19,143 nucleotides of DNA from NCBI GenBank assembly GCA_900552565.1, contig USAK01000033.1, positions 1-19,143 of the forward strand, written 5' to 3'. The notes beneath the pieces were generated by a model, which was given only the letters and a program-made list of their open reading frames with translations, ran no database searches and was not told the DNA's origin. Source of the DNA: an uncultured Selenomonas sp. Lineage in GTDB: Bacteria > Bacillota > Negativicutes > Selenomonadales > Selenomonadaceae. Of the stretch, positions 6,114-13,604 are shown in pieces; position 1 is the first letter of the stretch; each line of letters begins with the position of its first letter. The position numbers and the translations under genes were made by a program.

Positions 6114-6142
6114 TTGCGTATCTCGCTTAAGCAGTGTACAAT
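6114..6142 (+). promoter_or_regulatory. Promoter of the secreted-protein gene
   Basis: TTGCGT (6114-6119) and TACAAT (6137-6142) are separated by exactly 17 bases, followed by a ~50-nt leader to the ATG at 6197. Good sigma-A type match. Confidence 0.6.
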
Positions 6143-6196
6143 GGGAATAACAATGCGAGATAATTCGCAAGAATATGTGCAAGGGGAGATATTTTT

Positions 6197-6763
6197 ATGA
6201 AGAAAATTTTCCAGATGCTTCTCATTGTTTGCATGGTAGTGCTCAGCACGCAGGTCGCTTTTGCGAATGCGGACAAAGTCACGGTACAGGATGGCGCCGA
6301 TCTCACGTCGATTCACCGTCTGGCCATTGGCTCGCCGCTTTATATGCAGGTGGACCCGAAGTCGCCGAACAAGGACATGCTCACGCAGATTGTCTATGAT
6401 TCGAGCCGCGTGGCTCGCTGCTATGTCATTTCGTATGATACGATTGCGCAGAACATCAAGGCTGACCAGAACATCGACATCAAGGCCCTCGACCGCCGCA
6501 CGGCTGCGAAGGACTTCAAGCAGTATGTCGGCAATTACGCGGATGCCTATGTCATCCTGACGGTTGCCAATGACAGCCGCACGACGTTCTTCTTCGACGT
6601 TTACAAGGCCGGTACGAACCAGCTGCTGTACACCTACCAGATTCAGGCGAACCGCAGCGAGGGTGACACTGTTGCCACGTACACGAATATGTCGGAGCAG
6701 TTCTACAAACACTTCGAGCGTTCCGCTGTGGAGCAGCAGAAGGAAGACAAAAAAAAGAAATAA
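6197..6763 (+). CDS. Conserved-type secreted protein of unknown function
   Basis: 188 residues with a clear Sec signal peptide: MKK, a hydrophobic core at about 5-20, then VAFA before NAD, giving likely cleavage after Ala23. There is no lipobox cysteine at the cleavage site, so a soluble periplasmic or exported protein is expected. The mature part mixes alpha and beta, with a hydrophobic strand YVILTVAND (about 115-123) followed by FFFDVYKAGT, and ends in a very basic tail (EDKKKK). I recognise no catalytic motif and assign no function. The ribosome binding site AGGGGAG lies about ten bases upstream. The gene is monocistronic, with its own promoter and a terminator shared with the convergent glycosyltransferase gene. 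Confidence 0.8.
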   Translation: MKKIFQMLLIVCMVVLSTQVAFANADKVTVQDGADLTSIHRLAIGSPLYMQVDPKSPNKDMLTQIVYDSSRVARCYVISYDTIAQNIKADQNIDIKALDRRTAAKDFKQYVGNYADAYVILTVANDSRTTFFFDVYKAGTNQLLYTYQIQANRSEGDTVATYTNMSEQFYKHFERSAVEQQKEDKKKK

Positions 6764-6765
6764 TG

Positions 6766-6802
6766 AAAAGGGCAAGACGCAATGCTGGGTCTTGCCTTTT
6801 TT
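6766..6802. terminator. Bidirectional intrinsic terminator
   Basis: AAAAGGGCAAGAC (6766-6778) pairs with GTCTTGCCTTTTT (6789-6801) around a 10-base loop. A-tract and T-tract flanks serve both the secreted-protein gene (+) and the glycosyltransferase gene (-), whose stop codon overlaps its right edge. Confidence 0.8.
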
Positions 6803-7649
6803 AGTGCGCGAGATAAATCGGTTTGATTTTAGCATCTTCGGCCATCGTCTTGTCGATGTAGCCGCAGTTGACCATGGCGTCGAGGACGATGAACTGGCGT
6901 TTTTTGGCCATCATGAAGTCGACGTAAGGGGAGTAGAGGGACGGGGCGTTTGGCAGGCCCGCGAGCATGGCGGATTCGGGCAGCTGCAGTTCGCGCGGCC
7001 GTTTGCCAAAGTAGCCTTCGGAGGCCTGGCCGATGCCGTAGTAGTTGGAGCCGTAGTAGATGGTATTTAAATACATCTCGAGGATTTCGTCCTTGGAGTA
7101 GCACCATTCCATGTCGAGGGCCAGCACGAATTCTTCGGCTTTGCGGCCAAAGGACTGCTCGTGCGAGAGGAAGAGATTCTTGACGAGCTGCTGGGTGATG
7201 GTGCTCGCGCCTTCTTCAATCTGGCCCGACTGCAGGTTGACGAGGGCGGCACGCATGATGCCTTCAAAGTCAAAACCGTGATGCGCATAAAAGCGCTTGT
7301 CCTCGACGGCGACGATGGCCTGCTGCATGGAGTCGGGGATGTCGCCGAGCTTGACGTAATGCGGGTCCTGCTTGTTGACGCGGCTGTTTACCGCGCGTTT
7401 GAGAAAGATGATGCGTGAGAGCCTGTCGGAAAAGCCCGGATGCTGCTGTACGTCGTCGCCCATCTCGTTGGCGGGTACGCTCTGTGTCGGCCGCGGCAGG
7501 AAGCCGCCGGCATTCTGCCACGTATGGGCAGAGAAGATGGCGCCGCCGCCCGACAGGAAGAACGCGCCGAGAAATATAATAATGAGGAAAAAAAGAAAGC
7601 GAAGCAGCCGTTTCGGTGATCGCCGTCGTCTCTTTGTTGCCATGAACAT
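6801..7649 (-). CDS. Monofunctional peptidoglycan glycosyltransferase (GT51)
   Basis: 282 residues with an N-terminal basic stretch (KRRRRSPKR) and one membrane anchor (about 15-38), then a periplasmic GT51 domain. This class polymerises lipid II into glycan strands. The family motifs are all present: EDKRFYAHHGFD with catalytic Glu116, GASTITQQLVKNLF (147-160), RKAEE (169-173, second acidic residue), KDEILEMYLN (186-195) and AMLAGLPNAPSLYSP (227-241). No transpeptidase domain follows, so this is an MtgA-like enzyme or a GT-only relative of class A PBPs. A ~70-residue region between anchor and catalytic core is somewhat long. The start ATG 7647-7649 is preferred over the ATG two codons later because AAGGAG is spaced correctly for it. 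It has its own promoter facing the argC promoter. Confidence 0.88.
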   Translation of the reverse strand: MFMATKRRRRSPKRLLRFLFFLIIIFLGAFFLSGGGAIFSAHTWQNAGGFLPRPTQSVPANEMGDDVQQHPGFSDRLSRIIFLKRAVNSRVNKQDPHYVKLGDIPDSMQQAIVAVEDKRFYAHHGFDFEGIMRAALVNLQSGQIEEGASTITQQLVKNLFLSHEQSFGRKAEEFVLALDMEWCYSKDEILEMYLNTIYYGSNYYGIGQASEGYFGKRPRELQLPESAMLAGLPNAPSLYSPYVDFMMAKKRQFIVLDAMVNCGYIDKTMAEDAKIKPIYLAH

Positions 7650-7670
7650 GTAACACTCCTTTGTCTTCCT

Positions 7671-7699
7671 ATTATATCATGCGGAGCGTTTTTCGTCAG
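7671..7699 (-). promoter_or_regulatory. Promoter of the GT51 glycosyltransferase gene
   Basis: On the minus strand, CTGACG (7694-7699) and TATAAT (7671-7676) are separated by 17 bases, and TGA precedes the -10, making it an extended -10. It lies about 20 bases upstream of the start codon region. Confidence 0.55.
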
Positions 7700-7776
7700 C
7701 AGGCAGGTTTAGAACGATAAGTTTTCCTGCAGACCAAACTTTTTGCAAAAAAAGCTGTAAATTTGTAAATAAGGGG

Positions 7777-7806
7777 TTGCAAACTTATACATGATAGGCG
7801 TATAAT
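7777..7806 (+). promoter_or_regulatory. argCJBD promoter
   Basis: TTGCAA (7777-7782), an 18-base spacer, then a perfect TATAAT (7801-7806). The predicted leader is ~50 nt and contains a small hairpin, GGGGATCC (7826-7833) with GGATTTCC (7839-7846), just before the AGAGGAGG ribosome binding site of argC. Confidence 0.65.
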
Positions 7807-7824
7807 TATAAACATCAATTCAAG
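7807..7824 (+). promoter_or_regulatory. Candidate ArgR operator (ARG box) at argC
   Basis: TATAAACATCAATTCAAG matches the 18-base ArgR consensus (WNTGAATWWWWATTCANW) at about 14 positions, with a good right half-site ATTCAA and a poor left half-site. It lies directly downstream of the -10 box, over the predicted start point, where a bound repressor would block initiation. Confidence 0.35.
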
Positions 7825-7862
7825 CGGGGATCCGAAAGGGATTTCCAGAGGAGGAAATCAAC

Positions 7863-8897
7863 ATGAAAGTCAGTGTCTTGGGAGCAACGGGCTACGCAGG
7901 GGCAGAGCTGCTGCGCATCCTCTACAATCATCCGCAGGCCGAGGTCGTGCATATCACATCCGAGAGCCACACGGGCGAGAACATCACGGATCTTTACCCG
8001 CATCTGCGAGGCCTTTACGATATGAAGCTGGAGAGCATGCAGGATATCGAGGCCATCGGCAAAGACAGCGACTTCGTCTTCATCGGGCTGCCGCACGGCC
8101 ACGCGATGAAAGTCGGCAAAGCGCTGGAGAAACTGCCGGTGCGCATCATCGACCTCGGCGCGGACTACCGCTTCCATGATACTTCGGTCTACGAGGCTTG
8201 GTACCATGTGCCGCACACGCATCCGGATGCCAAGAGCGTCTACGGCCTCGCCGAGCTCTACCGTGAGGAAATCCGCGATGCCAAGATTATCGGCAACGCG
8301 GGCTGCTTCACGACGGCGAGCATTCTTGCCCTTGCACCGCTGGCCCGTCAGCATCTTATTGATGTCAATTCAATCATCGTCGATGCGAAGTCGGGCGTGT
8401 CGGGCGCGGGCCGTTCGCCGAAACAGGCGAACCACTTCCCCGAGCTCTACGACAATTTCCGCGCGTACAATGTGGCGCACCACCGACATACGCCGGAAAT
8501 CGAGCAGGCCGTCACGGACCTTTCGGGCGAGCAGACGGTCATCAACTTCACGCCGCATCTCGTGCCGATGTCTCGAGGCATCCTCTCGACGTGCTACGCC
8601 AACCTCAAAGACGGTGTGACGCCGGAGCTTGTCGACGCGGCGTTTGAAAAGGCCTACAGCAAGGAATTCTTCATCCGGCTGCTCGGCCGCGGCGGCTATC
8701 CGTCGACGAAGGAAGTGCGCGGCTCGAACTTCTGCGATATCGCTTGGCACATCGACGAACGCACGCACCGCGTGATTGTGCTCTCGGCCATTGACAACCT
8801 CGTCAAGGGCGCTGCCGGTCAGGCCGTGCAGAACTTCAACATCGCCTGCGGCTTTGATGAAAAGACGGGCCTTGACTTTGTGCCGATGTACCCATAA
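7863..8897 (+). CDS. argC: N-acetyl-gamma-glutamyl-phosphate reductase
   Basis: 344 residues, normal length. It reduces N-acetylglutamyl phosphate to the semialdehyde with NADPH, step 3 of arginine synthesis. Visible marks: the dinucleotide-binding loop GATGYAGAELLR (7-18), the catalytic cysteine in GNAGCFTTAS (Cys148), and the conserved HRHTPEIEQ block (about 200). C-terminal region GCGFD-type ending is typical. The ribosome binding site GAGGAGG is strong and well spaced. First gene of the argCJBD operon, with 64 bp to argJ. Confidence 0.95.
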   Translation: MKVSVLGATGYAGAELLRILYNHPQAEVVHITSESHTGENITDLYPHLRGLYDMKLESMQDIEAIGKDSDFVFIGLPHGHAMKVGKALEKLPVRIIDLGADYRFHDTSVYEAWYHVPHTHPDAKSVYGLAELYREEIRDAKIIGNAGCFTTASILALAPLARQHLIDVNSIIVDAKSGVSGAGRSPKQANHFPELYDNFRAYNVAHHRHTPEIEQAVTDLSGEQTVINFTPHLVPMSRGILSTCYANLKDGVTPELVDAAFEKAYSKEFFIRLLGRGGYPSTKEVRGSNFCDIAWHIDERTHRVIVLSAIDNLVKGAAGQAVQNFNIACGFDEKTGLDFVPMYP

Positions 8898-8961
8898 TGC
8901 TCATAAATAACATAAGAAATCTCTCATATACAGTTGATAAATGCTAAGGAGGAAATCCACC

Positions 8962-10173
8962 ATGGTCAATGAATTTGCAAATACGGCGGGCGTTACGTTC
9001 CCGCAGGGCTTTAAGGCCGCCGGTGTCAAAGCCGGCATCAAGAAGAGCGGCAACCTCGATGTCGCTGTGATTTACACGGAGAAAGAAGCCGTCGTCGCCG
9101 GTACGTTCACGCAGAACGCGGTCGCCGCAGCTCCTGTCTACGCTTCGAAGGCCGTCGTCGCTACCGGCACGGCACATGCCATTGTCGCCAATGCCGGCTG
9201 TGCTAACGCCTGCACGGGGGAACAGGGCGATAAGGACGCAAAGAAGACGCAGGAAATCGCCGCACAGGCGCTTGGCTGCGACCCTCTCGATGTCATCGTC
9301 GCTTCGACGGGCGTCATCGGCGTCAACCTGCCGATGGATAAGATGGAAAAAGGCGTGAACGAAGCCATCAAGGAGCTGTCAGAGAACGGCAGCAGCAATG
9401 CCAGCCACGCCATCATGACGACGGATACACATCCGAAGACAGCAGCTCTGGAAATCACGCTCGGCGGCAAGAACGTCCGCTTCGGCGTCATCGCGAAGGG
9501 CTCGGGTATGATTCAGCCGAACATGGCCACGATGCTCTGCTTCATCACGACGGATGCGGCGATTGACGGCAAGCTTGCCCAGAAAGCCCTGTCGGAAGTC
9601 GTCAACACGTCCTTTAATATGATTTCGATTGACGGCGACATGAGCACGAACGACATGGTCATCGTCATGGCCAACGGTGCGGCCGGCAACGAGAAAATCA
9701 CGACGGAAAATGAGGACTATGAGACGTTCAAGGCTGCTCTCGACAAGCTCTGCAAGGCAGTTGCCCAGGAGATTGCCGACGATGGCGAAGGGGCGACGAA
9801 GTTCCTGACGATTCATGTCACGGGCACGAAGTCTTTTGCCGATGCCAAGACGATTGGCATGAGCGTCGCGAAGAGCCCGCTCGTCAAGACGGCGTTCTTC
9901 GGTGCTGACCCGAACTGGGGCCGTGTCATCTGCGCGGTCGGTTATGCCGGCGTGCCGATGAACCCGCAAAATGTCGTGGTCAAATTCGGTGACATCCCTG
10001 TTTATGCGCATGGCGTCGGTGCCGAGCACGATGCGGAGGCCCTCGCTAACGTCATGGCGCAGCACGACATCACCATCAGCATTGACATGGGCGAAGGCGA
10101 GGAGGAAGCGACGGTCTGGACCTGTGACTTCTCGTACGAATACGTCAAGATCAACGGCGAGTATCACACCTGA
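8962..10173 (+). CDS. argJ: Glutamate N-acetyltransferase / amino-acid acetyltransferase
   Basis: 403 residues. ArgJ moves the acetyl group from N-acetylornithine to glutamate, closing the acetyl cycle. Some members also use acetyl-CoA. The autocleavage site is intact: KGSGMIQPNMATMLC, with the nucleophilic Thr190 that becomes the N-terminus of the beta chain. The C-terminal ADPNWGRVICAVGYAG block is also typical. The start is ATG 8962, because AGGAGG (8947-8952) is spaced for it; an in-frame ATG at 8941 lies upstream of that site and is not used. No argA or argE is in view, consistent with a cyclic pathway; whether this ArgJ is bifunctional cannot be read from the sequence. Confidence 0.95.
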   Translation: MVNEFANTAGVTFPQGFKAAGVKAGIKKSGNLDVAVIYTEKEAVVAGTFTQNAVAAAPVYASKAVVATGTAHAIVANAGCANACTGEQGDKDAKKTQEIAAQALGCDPLDVIVASTGVIGVNLPMDKMEKGVNEAIKELSENGSSNASHAIMTTDTHPKTAALEITLGGKNVRFGVIAKGSGMIQPNMATMLCFITTDAAIDGKLAQKALSEVVNTSFNMISIDGDMSTNDMVIVMANGAAGNEKITTENEDYETFKAALDKLCKAVAQEIADDGEGATKFLTIHVTGTKSFADAKTIGMSVAKSPLVKTAFFGADPNWGRVICAVGYAGVPMNPQNVVVKFGDIPVYAHGVGAEHDAEALANVMAQHDITISIDMGEGEEEATVWTCDFSYEYVKINGEYHT

Positions 10174-10201
10174 TCGGCTGAATCTCTGCCGTGTTTTAAG
10201 T

Positions 10202-10241
10202 TCAGAAAGTCAGAAAGTCAGAAAATCAGGAAGTCAGGAAG
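10202..10241 (+). repeat. Five tandem 8-bp repeats ahead of argB
   Basis: The units are TCAGAAAG, TCAGAAAG, TCAGAAAA, TCAGGAAG and TCAGGAAG, head to tail without gaps. The array occupies half of the 80-bp argJ-argB gap, and the last unit runs into the purine-rich Shine-Dalgarno region (AGGAAGGAT) of argB. Copy-number change by slippage would alter the leader in 8-base steps. Confidence 0.85.
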
Positions 10242-10253
10242 GATGCTTAGCAT

Positions 10254-11141
10254 ATGACATTTACAGCGAAGGACAAAGCTGCCATCCTCGTCGAGGCCCT
10301 GCCGTACATTCAGGAGTTTTACGGCAAGACCATCGTCATCAAATACGGCGGCAATGCGATGATTAATGAAGACCTCAAGGAAAAAGTCATGCAGGACGTC
10401 GCTTTGATGAAATACGTCGGCATCCGTCCGGTCATCGTGCACGGCGGCGGCCCGGAGATCACGGGCTTTTTGAAGAAAGTCGGCAAGGAGTCGTCTTTTG
10501 TCGCCGGCCTGCGCGTGACGGATGAAGAGACGGTCGAGATTGCCGAGATGGTGCTCGACGGCAAGGTCAATTCGGAAATCGTCAATCTGCTCAATCACCG
10601 CGGCGTGCGCGCCGTTGGCCTGTCGGGCAAGGATGCGAACCTCATCGAGGCGCAGAAGAAGCTCGCGACGGTCTACGAGGGCGACGAGAAGAAAAAAGTC
10701 GATATCGGCTATGTCGGTTCGGTCGCGAAAGTCAATGAGGCTTTGATTGAGGACCTGCTTGACCAGGACTATGTGCCGGTCATCGCGCCGATTGGCGTTG
10801 GGGAAAAGGGCGAGAGCTACAATATCAACGCCGATTACGTGGCTGCGGAAATCGCCGGTGCCCTGCACGCGGAAAAACTGCTGCTGCTGACGGATGTCGA
10901 GGGCATCTATAAGGATTTTAACGATAAATCCTCGTTCATCTCGACGCTGCATATGCATGAGGCCCGCGAATACATTAAAGAGGGCATCATCCAGGGCGGC
11001 ATGATTCCAAAAGTCGAGGCCTGCCTGACTTCCCTCGAGAAGGGCACGGGCAAGACGCATATCATCGACGGCCGCCTCGACCACTCGATTATCCTTGAGA
11101 TTTTCACTTCCCAGGGCATTGGCACGCAGGTCGTGCGTTAA
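10254..11141 (+). CDS. argB: Acetylglutamate kinase
   Basis: 295 residues. It phosphorylates N-acetylglutamate, step 2 of the pathway. Motifs are KYGGNAM (30-36, phosphate loop), HGGGPEI (63-69) and GGMIPK near residue 250. The protein has the ~25-residue N-terminal helix before the kinase core that characterises the hexameric, arginine-inhibited enzymes (Thermotoga and Pseudomonas type) and is missing from the shorter E. coli enzyme, so feedback inhibition by arginine is likely. The start follows AGGAAGG about ten bases upstream, part of which is supplied by the tandem octamer array. 27 bp separate it from argD. Confidence 0.95.
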   Translation: MTFTAKDKAAILVEALPYIQEFYGKTIVIKYGGNAMINEDLKEKVMQDVALMKYVGIRPVIVHGGGPEITGFLKKVGKESSFVAGLRVTDEETVEIAEMVLDGKVNSEIVNLLNHRGVRAVGLSGKDANLIEAQKKLATVYEGDEKKKVDIGYVGSVAKVNEALIEDLLDQDYVPVIAPIGVGEKGESYNINADYVAAEIAGALHAEKLLLLTDVEGIYKDFNDKSSFISTLHMHEAREYIKEGIIQGGMIPKVEACLTSLEKGTGKTHIIDGRLDHSIILEIFTSQGIGTQVVR

Positions 11142-11168
11142 CATAAATAAAAGGATGTGTAGGATAAT

Positions 11169-12377
11169 ATGAAAGAAACAGCGCAGGAAGTGTTCCAGAA
11201 AGACGCCAAAGATTATCTGCCGGTCTTCAATCGGTACAAGATTGTGCTCGACCATGGCGAGGGTGCGTATCTCTGGGATAACACTGGCAAAAAATATCTC
11301 GACTTTTTAGGCGGCATTGCCGTCAATGTGCTCGGCTACAACTATAAGCCGCTGGTCGATGCGATTTCGCAGCAGGCCGCCAAGCTCATTCATGTGTCGA
11401 ACCTCTATTACACGCAGCCGCAGGCTGACGCTGCTGCCAAGCTTGTCGAGCTCAGCGGCCTTGGCAAGGCGTTTTTCGGCAATTCCGGTGCGGAGGCCAA
11501 TGAAGGTGCCATCAAGATTGCGCGCAAATACGCGCATCAGATTTCACCGGATAAATCGCAGATCATCACGGCGTGGGACAGCTTCCACGGCCGCACAATC
11601 GCGACGCTGACGGCCACGGGCCAGCCGAAGTATCATGAGGGCTTCGGCCCGCTGCCGGACGGCTTCGACTATGTGCATTACAATGACATCGAAGAGCTCG
11701 AGAAGATGATGAGCGACAAGACGGCTGCTGTCATGCTCGAGACGATTCAGGGCGAGGGCGGCGTCTACACGCCGGAGAACGACTACTTAAAGAAAGTCCG
11801 TGCGCTCTGCGATACATACGATGCTCTTTTGATTCTCGATGAGATTCAGGCCGGCATCGGCCGCAGCGGTAAGTTCTTCGCCTACGAGAAATACGGCATT
11901 AAGCCGGATATCGTCACCTTGGCCAAGGGTCTTGCAGGCGGCGTGCCAATCGGTGCGTTCATCGTGACGGATAAAGTCGCCAAAGCCTTTAAGCCGGGGG
12001 ACCACGGCACGACGTTCGGCGGCAATCCGCTGGCCTGCGCGGCGGCCAATGTCGTGCTCGACACGGTGCCGAATCCGGAATTCCTCGCGCACGTCGAAGA
12101 AGTCGGCAGTTACTTTAAGGAGCAGCTGCAGGAGCTCCAGAAAAAACATCCGGCGCTCATCACGGACGTCCGCGGCACGGGCCTGATTCTCGGCGCGGAG
12201 CTCAATTCCTCGGAGCATGGCCGCGACATTGTCAACGACTGCATGGCAGAGGGTGCCATCATCAACTGTACGGCCGGCAATGTCCTGCGCTTTATCCCGC
12301 CGCTCATCGTCACGAAGCAGCAGGTTGACACAATCATCCTGACGCTCGATGATGTATTGGCAAAATATGACAAATAA
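11169..12377 (+). CDS. argD: Acetylornithine aminotransferase
   Basis: 402-residue class-III PLP aminotransferase. It converts N-acetylglutamate semialdehyde to N-acetylornithine and, in many bacteria, also serves lysine synthesis. Marks: FFGNSGAEANEGAIKIAR (PLP phosphate site), AWDSFHGRT, LDEIQAGIGRSG (Asp that contacts the pyridine ring) and TLAKGLAGGVPIGA with the Schiff-base Lys253. The TTFGGNPLAC block near 280 is also present. The context inside argCJBD supports ArgD over the related ornithine or GABA aminotransferases. Last gene before a strong terminator. Confidence 0.94.
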   Translation: MKETAQEVFQKDAKDYLPVFNRYKIVLDHGEGAYLWDNTGKKYLDFLGGIAVNVLGYNYKPLVDAISQQAAKLIHVSNLYYTQPQADAAAKLVELSGLGKAFFGNSGAEANEGAIKIARKYAHQISPDKSQIITAWDSFHGRTIATLTATGQPKYHEGFGPLPDGFDYVHYNDIEELEKMMSDKTAAVMLETIQGEGGVYTPENDYLKKVRALCDTYDALLILDEIQAGIGRSGKFFAYEKYGIKPDIVTLAKGLAGGVPIGAFIVTDKVAKAFKPGDHGTTFGGNPLACAAANVVLDTVPNPEFLAHVEEVGSYFKEQLQELQKKHPALITDVRGTGLILGAELNSSEHGRDIVNDCMAEGAIINCTAGNVLRFIPPLIVTKQQVDTIILTLDDVLAKYDK

Positions 12378-12387
12378 GAAAAGTCGT

Positions 12388-12420
12388 AAAATCGGCGCCA
12401 TTACTGGCGTCGATTTTTTT
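12388..12420 (+). terminator. Strong intrinsic terminator after argD
   Basis: A 13-bp stem AAAATCGGCGCCA (12388-12400) / TGGCGTCGATTTT (12405-12417), with one G-T wobble, on a TTAC loop, followed by a run of T to 12420. It closes the argCJBD transcript, so argF depends on its own promoter. Confidence 0.88.
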
Positions 12421-12431
12421 ATGCACGACAG

Positions 12432-12449
12432 TGTGAATATAAATGCAAA
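12432..12449 (+). promoter_or_regulatory. ArgR operator (ARG box 1) upstream of argF
   Basis: TGTGAATATAAATGCAAA matches 17 of 18 positions of WNTGAATWWWWATTCANW, the best ArgR-type site in the window. A weaker second box (12453-12470, about 12/18) follows after exactly 3 bp, the spacing seen in tandem ARG boxes of known operators. The second box overlaps the argF -35 hexamer. Confidence 0.65.
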
Positions 12450-12467
12450 AAAAATGTATATCTACAC

Positions 12468-12496
12468 TTCACAAGCGGGCAATTATGCGGTATAAT
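12468..12496 (+). promoter_or_regulatory. argF promoter
   Basis: TTCACA (12468-12473) and a perfect TATAAT (12491-12496) with a 17-base spacer. A ~90-nt leader follows; in it AACGATA and TATCGTT can pair across about 35 bases before the GGGAGGT ribosome binding site. Confidence 0.7.
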
Positions 12497-12592
12497 ATAA
12501 ACCATAGTTAAGGAAACGATATTCCGCAGCTATTCACTTACTTTTATTTTTAGTTTTATCGTTCCAGTGATTCCATTATGGGAGGTCATCAA

Positions 12593-13525
12593 ATGCTGAA
12601 AGGAAAAGATTTGTTATCCATCCACGAGCTTTCCGTGGATGAGGTACAGGAAATCCTGGCGCTCGCCAAGGAACTCAAGGCAAAGCAGAAAGCCGGTGTC
12701 CCGCATAAACTTCTCGCGGGCAAGACGCTCGGCATGATTTTTGAGAAGTCCTCGACGCGAACGCGAGTATCCTTTGAGACCGGCATGTACCAGCTCGGCG
12801 GTCAGGCTCTTTTCCTTTCCAACCGCGACCTGCAGCTGGGACGAGGCGAGCCGATCCGCGATACGGCCCGCGTGCTTTCGCGTTACCTCGACGGCATCAT
12901 GATCCGCACGTTCGGTCATGACCGGGTCGAGGAGCTCGCGAAATGGGCGGATATTCCTGTCATCAACGCCCTGACGGACCTGCTGCATCCGTGCCAGGTG
13001 CTCACCGACCTTTTGACGATTGAGGAGTACAAGGGCAAGAACCTTAAAGGCCTCAAGATGGCCTATGTCGGTGATGGCAACAACATGACGAACTCGTTCC
13101 TCTATGGCTGTGCCAAAGTCGGCATGACGTTCGTCGCTGCGACGCCGGAGGATTACCGCCCAGACGAAACGGTCTTCAAGAACGCACTTGAGGATGCCAA
13201 GGAGACGGGCGCAGAGCTCAGCCTCGTGACGGACCCGAAAGAGGCCGTCAAGGACGCCGACATCGTCGTGACGGATACCTGGGCCAGCATGGGACAGGAA
13301 GCCGAACACGAGATGCGCAAGAAGATCTTCGCACCGTATCAGGTCAACAAAGAACTCCTCAAGGGCGCTGACAAACGCGTCATCGTCATGCACTGCCTGC
13401 CGGCCTACCGCGGCGAAGAAATCACGGAAGAGGTCTTCGAGGCCAACGCCAATGTCATCTTCGACGAAGCGGAGAACCGCCTGCACACGCAGAAAGCCAT
13501 CATGGCTCTCTTAATGGCAGACTGA
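12593..13525 (+). CDS. argF: Ornithine carbamoyltransferase, anabolic
   Basis: 310 residues, typical length. It makes citrulline from ornithine and carbamoyl phosphate. Carbamoyl-phosphate site SSTRTR (53-58), HPCQ (132-135), and the catalytic HCLP (267-270) are present. The start is ATG 12593 because GGGAGGT lies six bases before it; an in-frame ATG at 12578 precedes that site. Its position behind ArgR-type boxes and before argGH argues for the biosynthetic enzyme and not the catabolic arcB type. 71 bp separate it from argG, without an obvious terminator, so argFGH may be one transcript. Confidence 0.95.
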   Translation: MLKGKDLLSIHELSVDEVQEILALAKELKAKQKAGVPHKLLAGKTLGMIFEKSSTRTRVSFETGMYQLGGQALFLSNRDLQLGRGEPIRDTARVLSRYLDGIMIRTFGHDRVEELAKWADIPVINALTDLLHPCQVLTDLLTIEEYKGKNLKGLKMAYVGDGNNMTNSFLYGCAKVGMTFVAATPEDYRPDETVFKNALEDAKETGAELSLVTDPKEAVKDADIVVTDTWASMGQEAEHEMRKKIFAPYQVNKELLKGADKRVIVMHCLPAYRGEEITEEVFEANANVIFDEAENRLHTQKAIMALLMAD

Positions 13526-13549
13526 CCCAATTAACGAATTAGCAAATTA

Positions 13550-13571
13550 CCTTCCTATATAATAGGGAAGG
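13550..13571 (+). promoter_or_regulatory. Inverted repeat and possible internal promoter before argG
   Basis: CCTTCC (13550-13555) faces GGAAGG (13566-13571), enclosing TATAAT (13558-13563). The TATAAT could be the -10 of an internal argG promoter, but no convincing -35 lies 16-18 bases upstream. In RNA the hairpin would bury the GGGAAGGAG ribosome binding site of the mini-ORF that follows. Confidence 0.35.
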
Positions 13572-13577
13572 AGTTAT

Positions 13578-13604
13578 ATGAAAAGAGGTTTTTATCATGG
13601 CTAA
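13578..13604 (+). CDS. 8-codon upstream ORF overlapping the argG start
   Basis: ATG 13578 opens an 8-codon frame ([11 protein letters not shown] at 13602-13604) preceded by an excellent site, GGGAAGGAG, about six bases upstream. Its stop lies within the argG start (ATGGCTAA), an 8-base overlap. argG itself has a second site, AAGAGG (13582-13587). The arrangement suggests translational coupling or a leader peptide. It has only one arginine codon, so classical attenuation is unlikely. Expression is unproven. Confidence 0.35.
   Translation: MKRGFYHG

Noticed and set aside
7801..7810. TATAATTATA palindrome at argC as a stand-alone ArgR box
   Set aside because: The AT-rich core fits, but the flanking TGA/TCA half-site bases are missing. 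The overlapping site at 7807-7824 is a better candidate.
8941..8961. Upstream ATG as the argJ start
   Set aside because: The AGGAGG ribosome binding site lies inside this would-be extension and is correctly spaced for ATG 8962.
12578..12592. Upstream ATG as the argF start
   Set aside because: The GGGAGGT ribosome binding site follows it and is spaced for ATG 12593, which also gives the usual OTC N-terminus.
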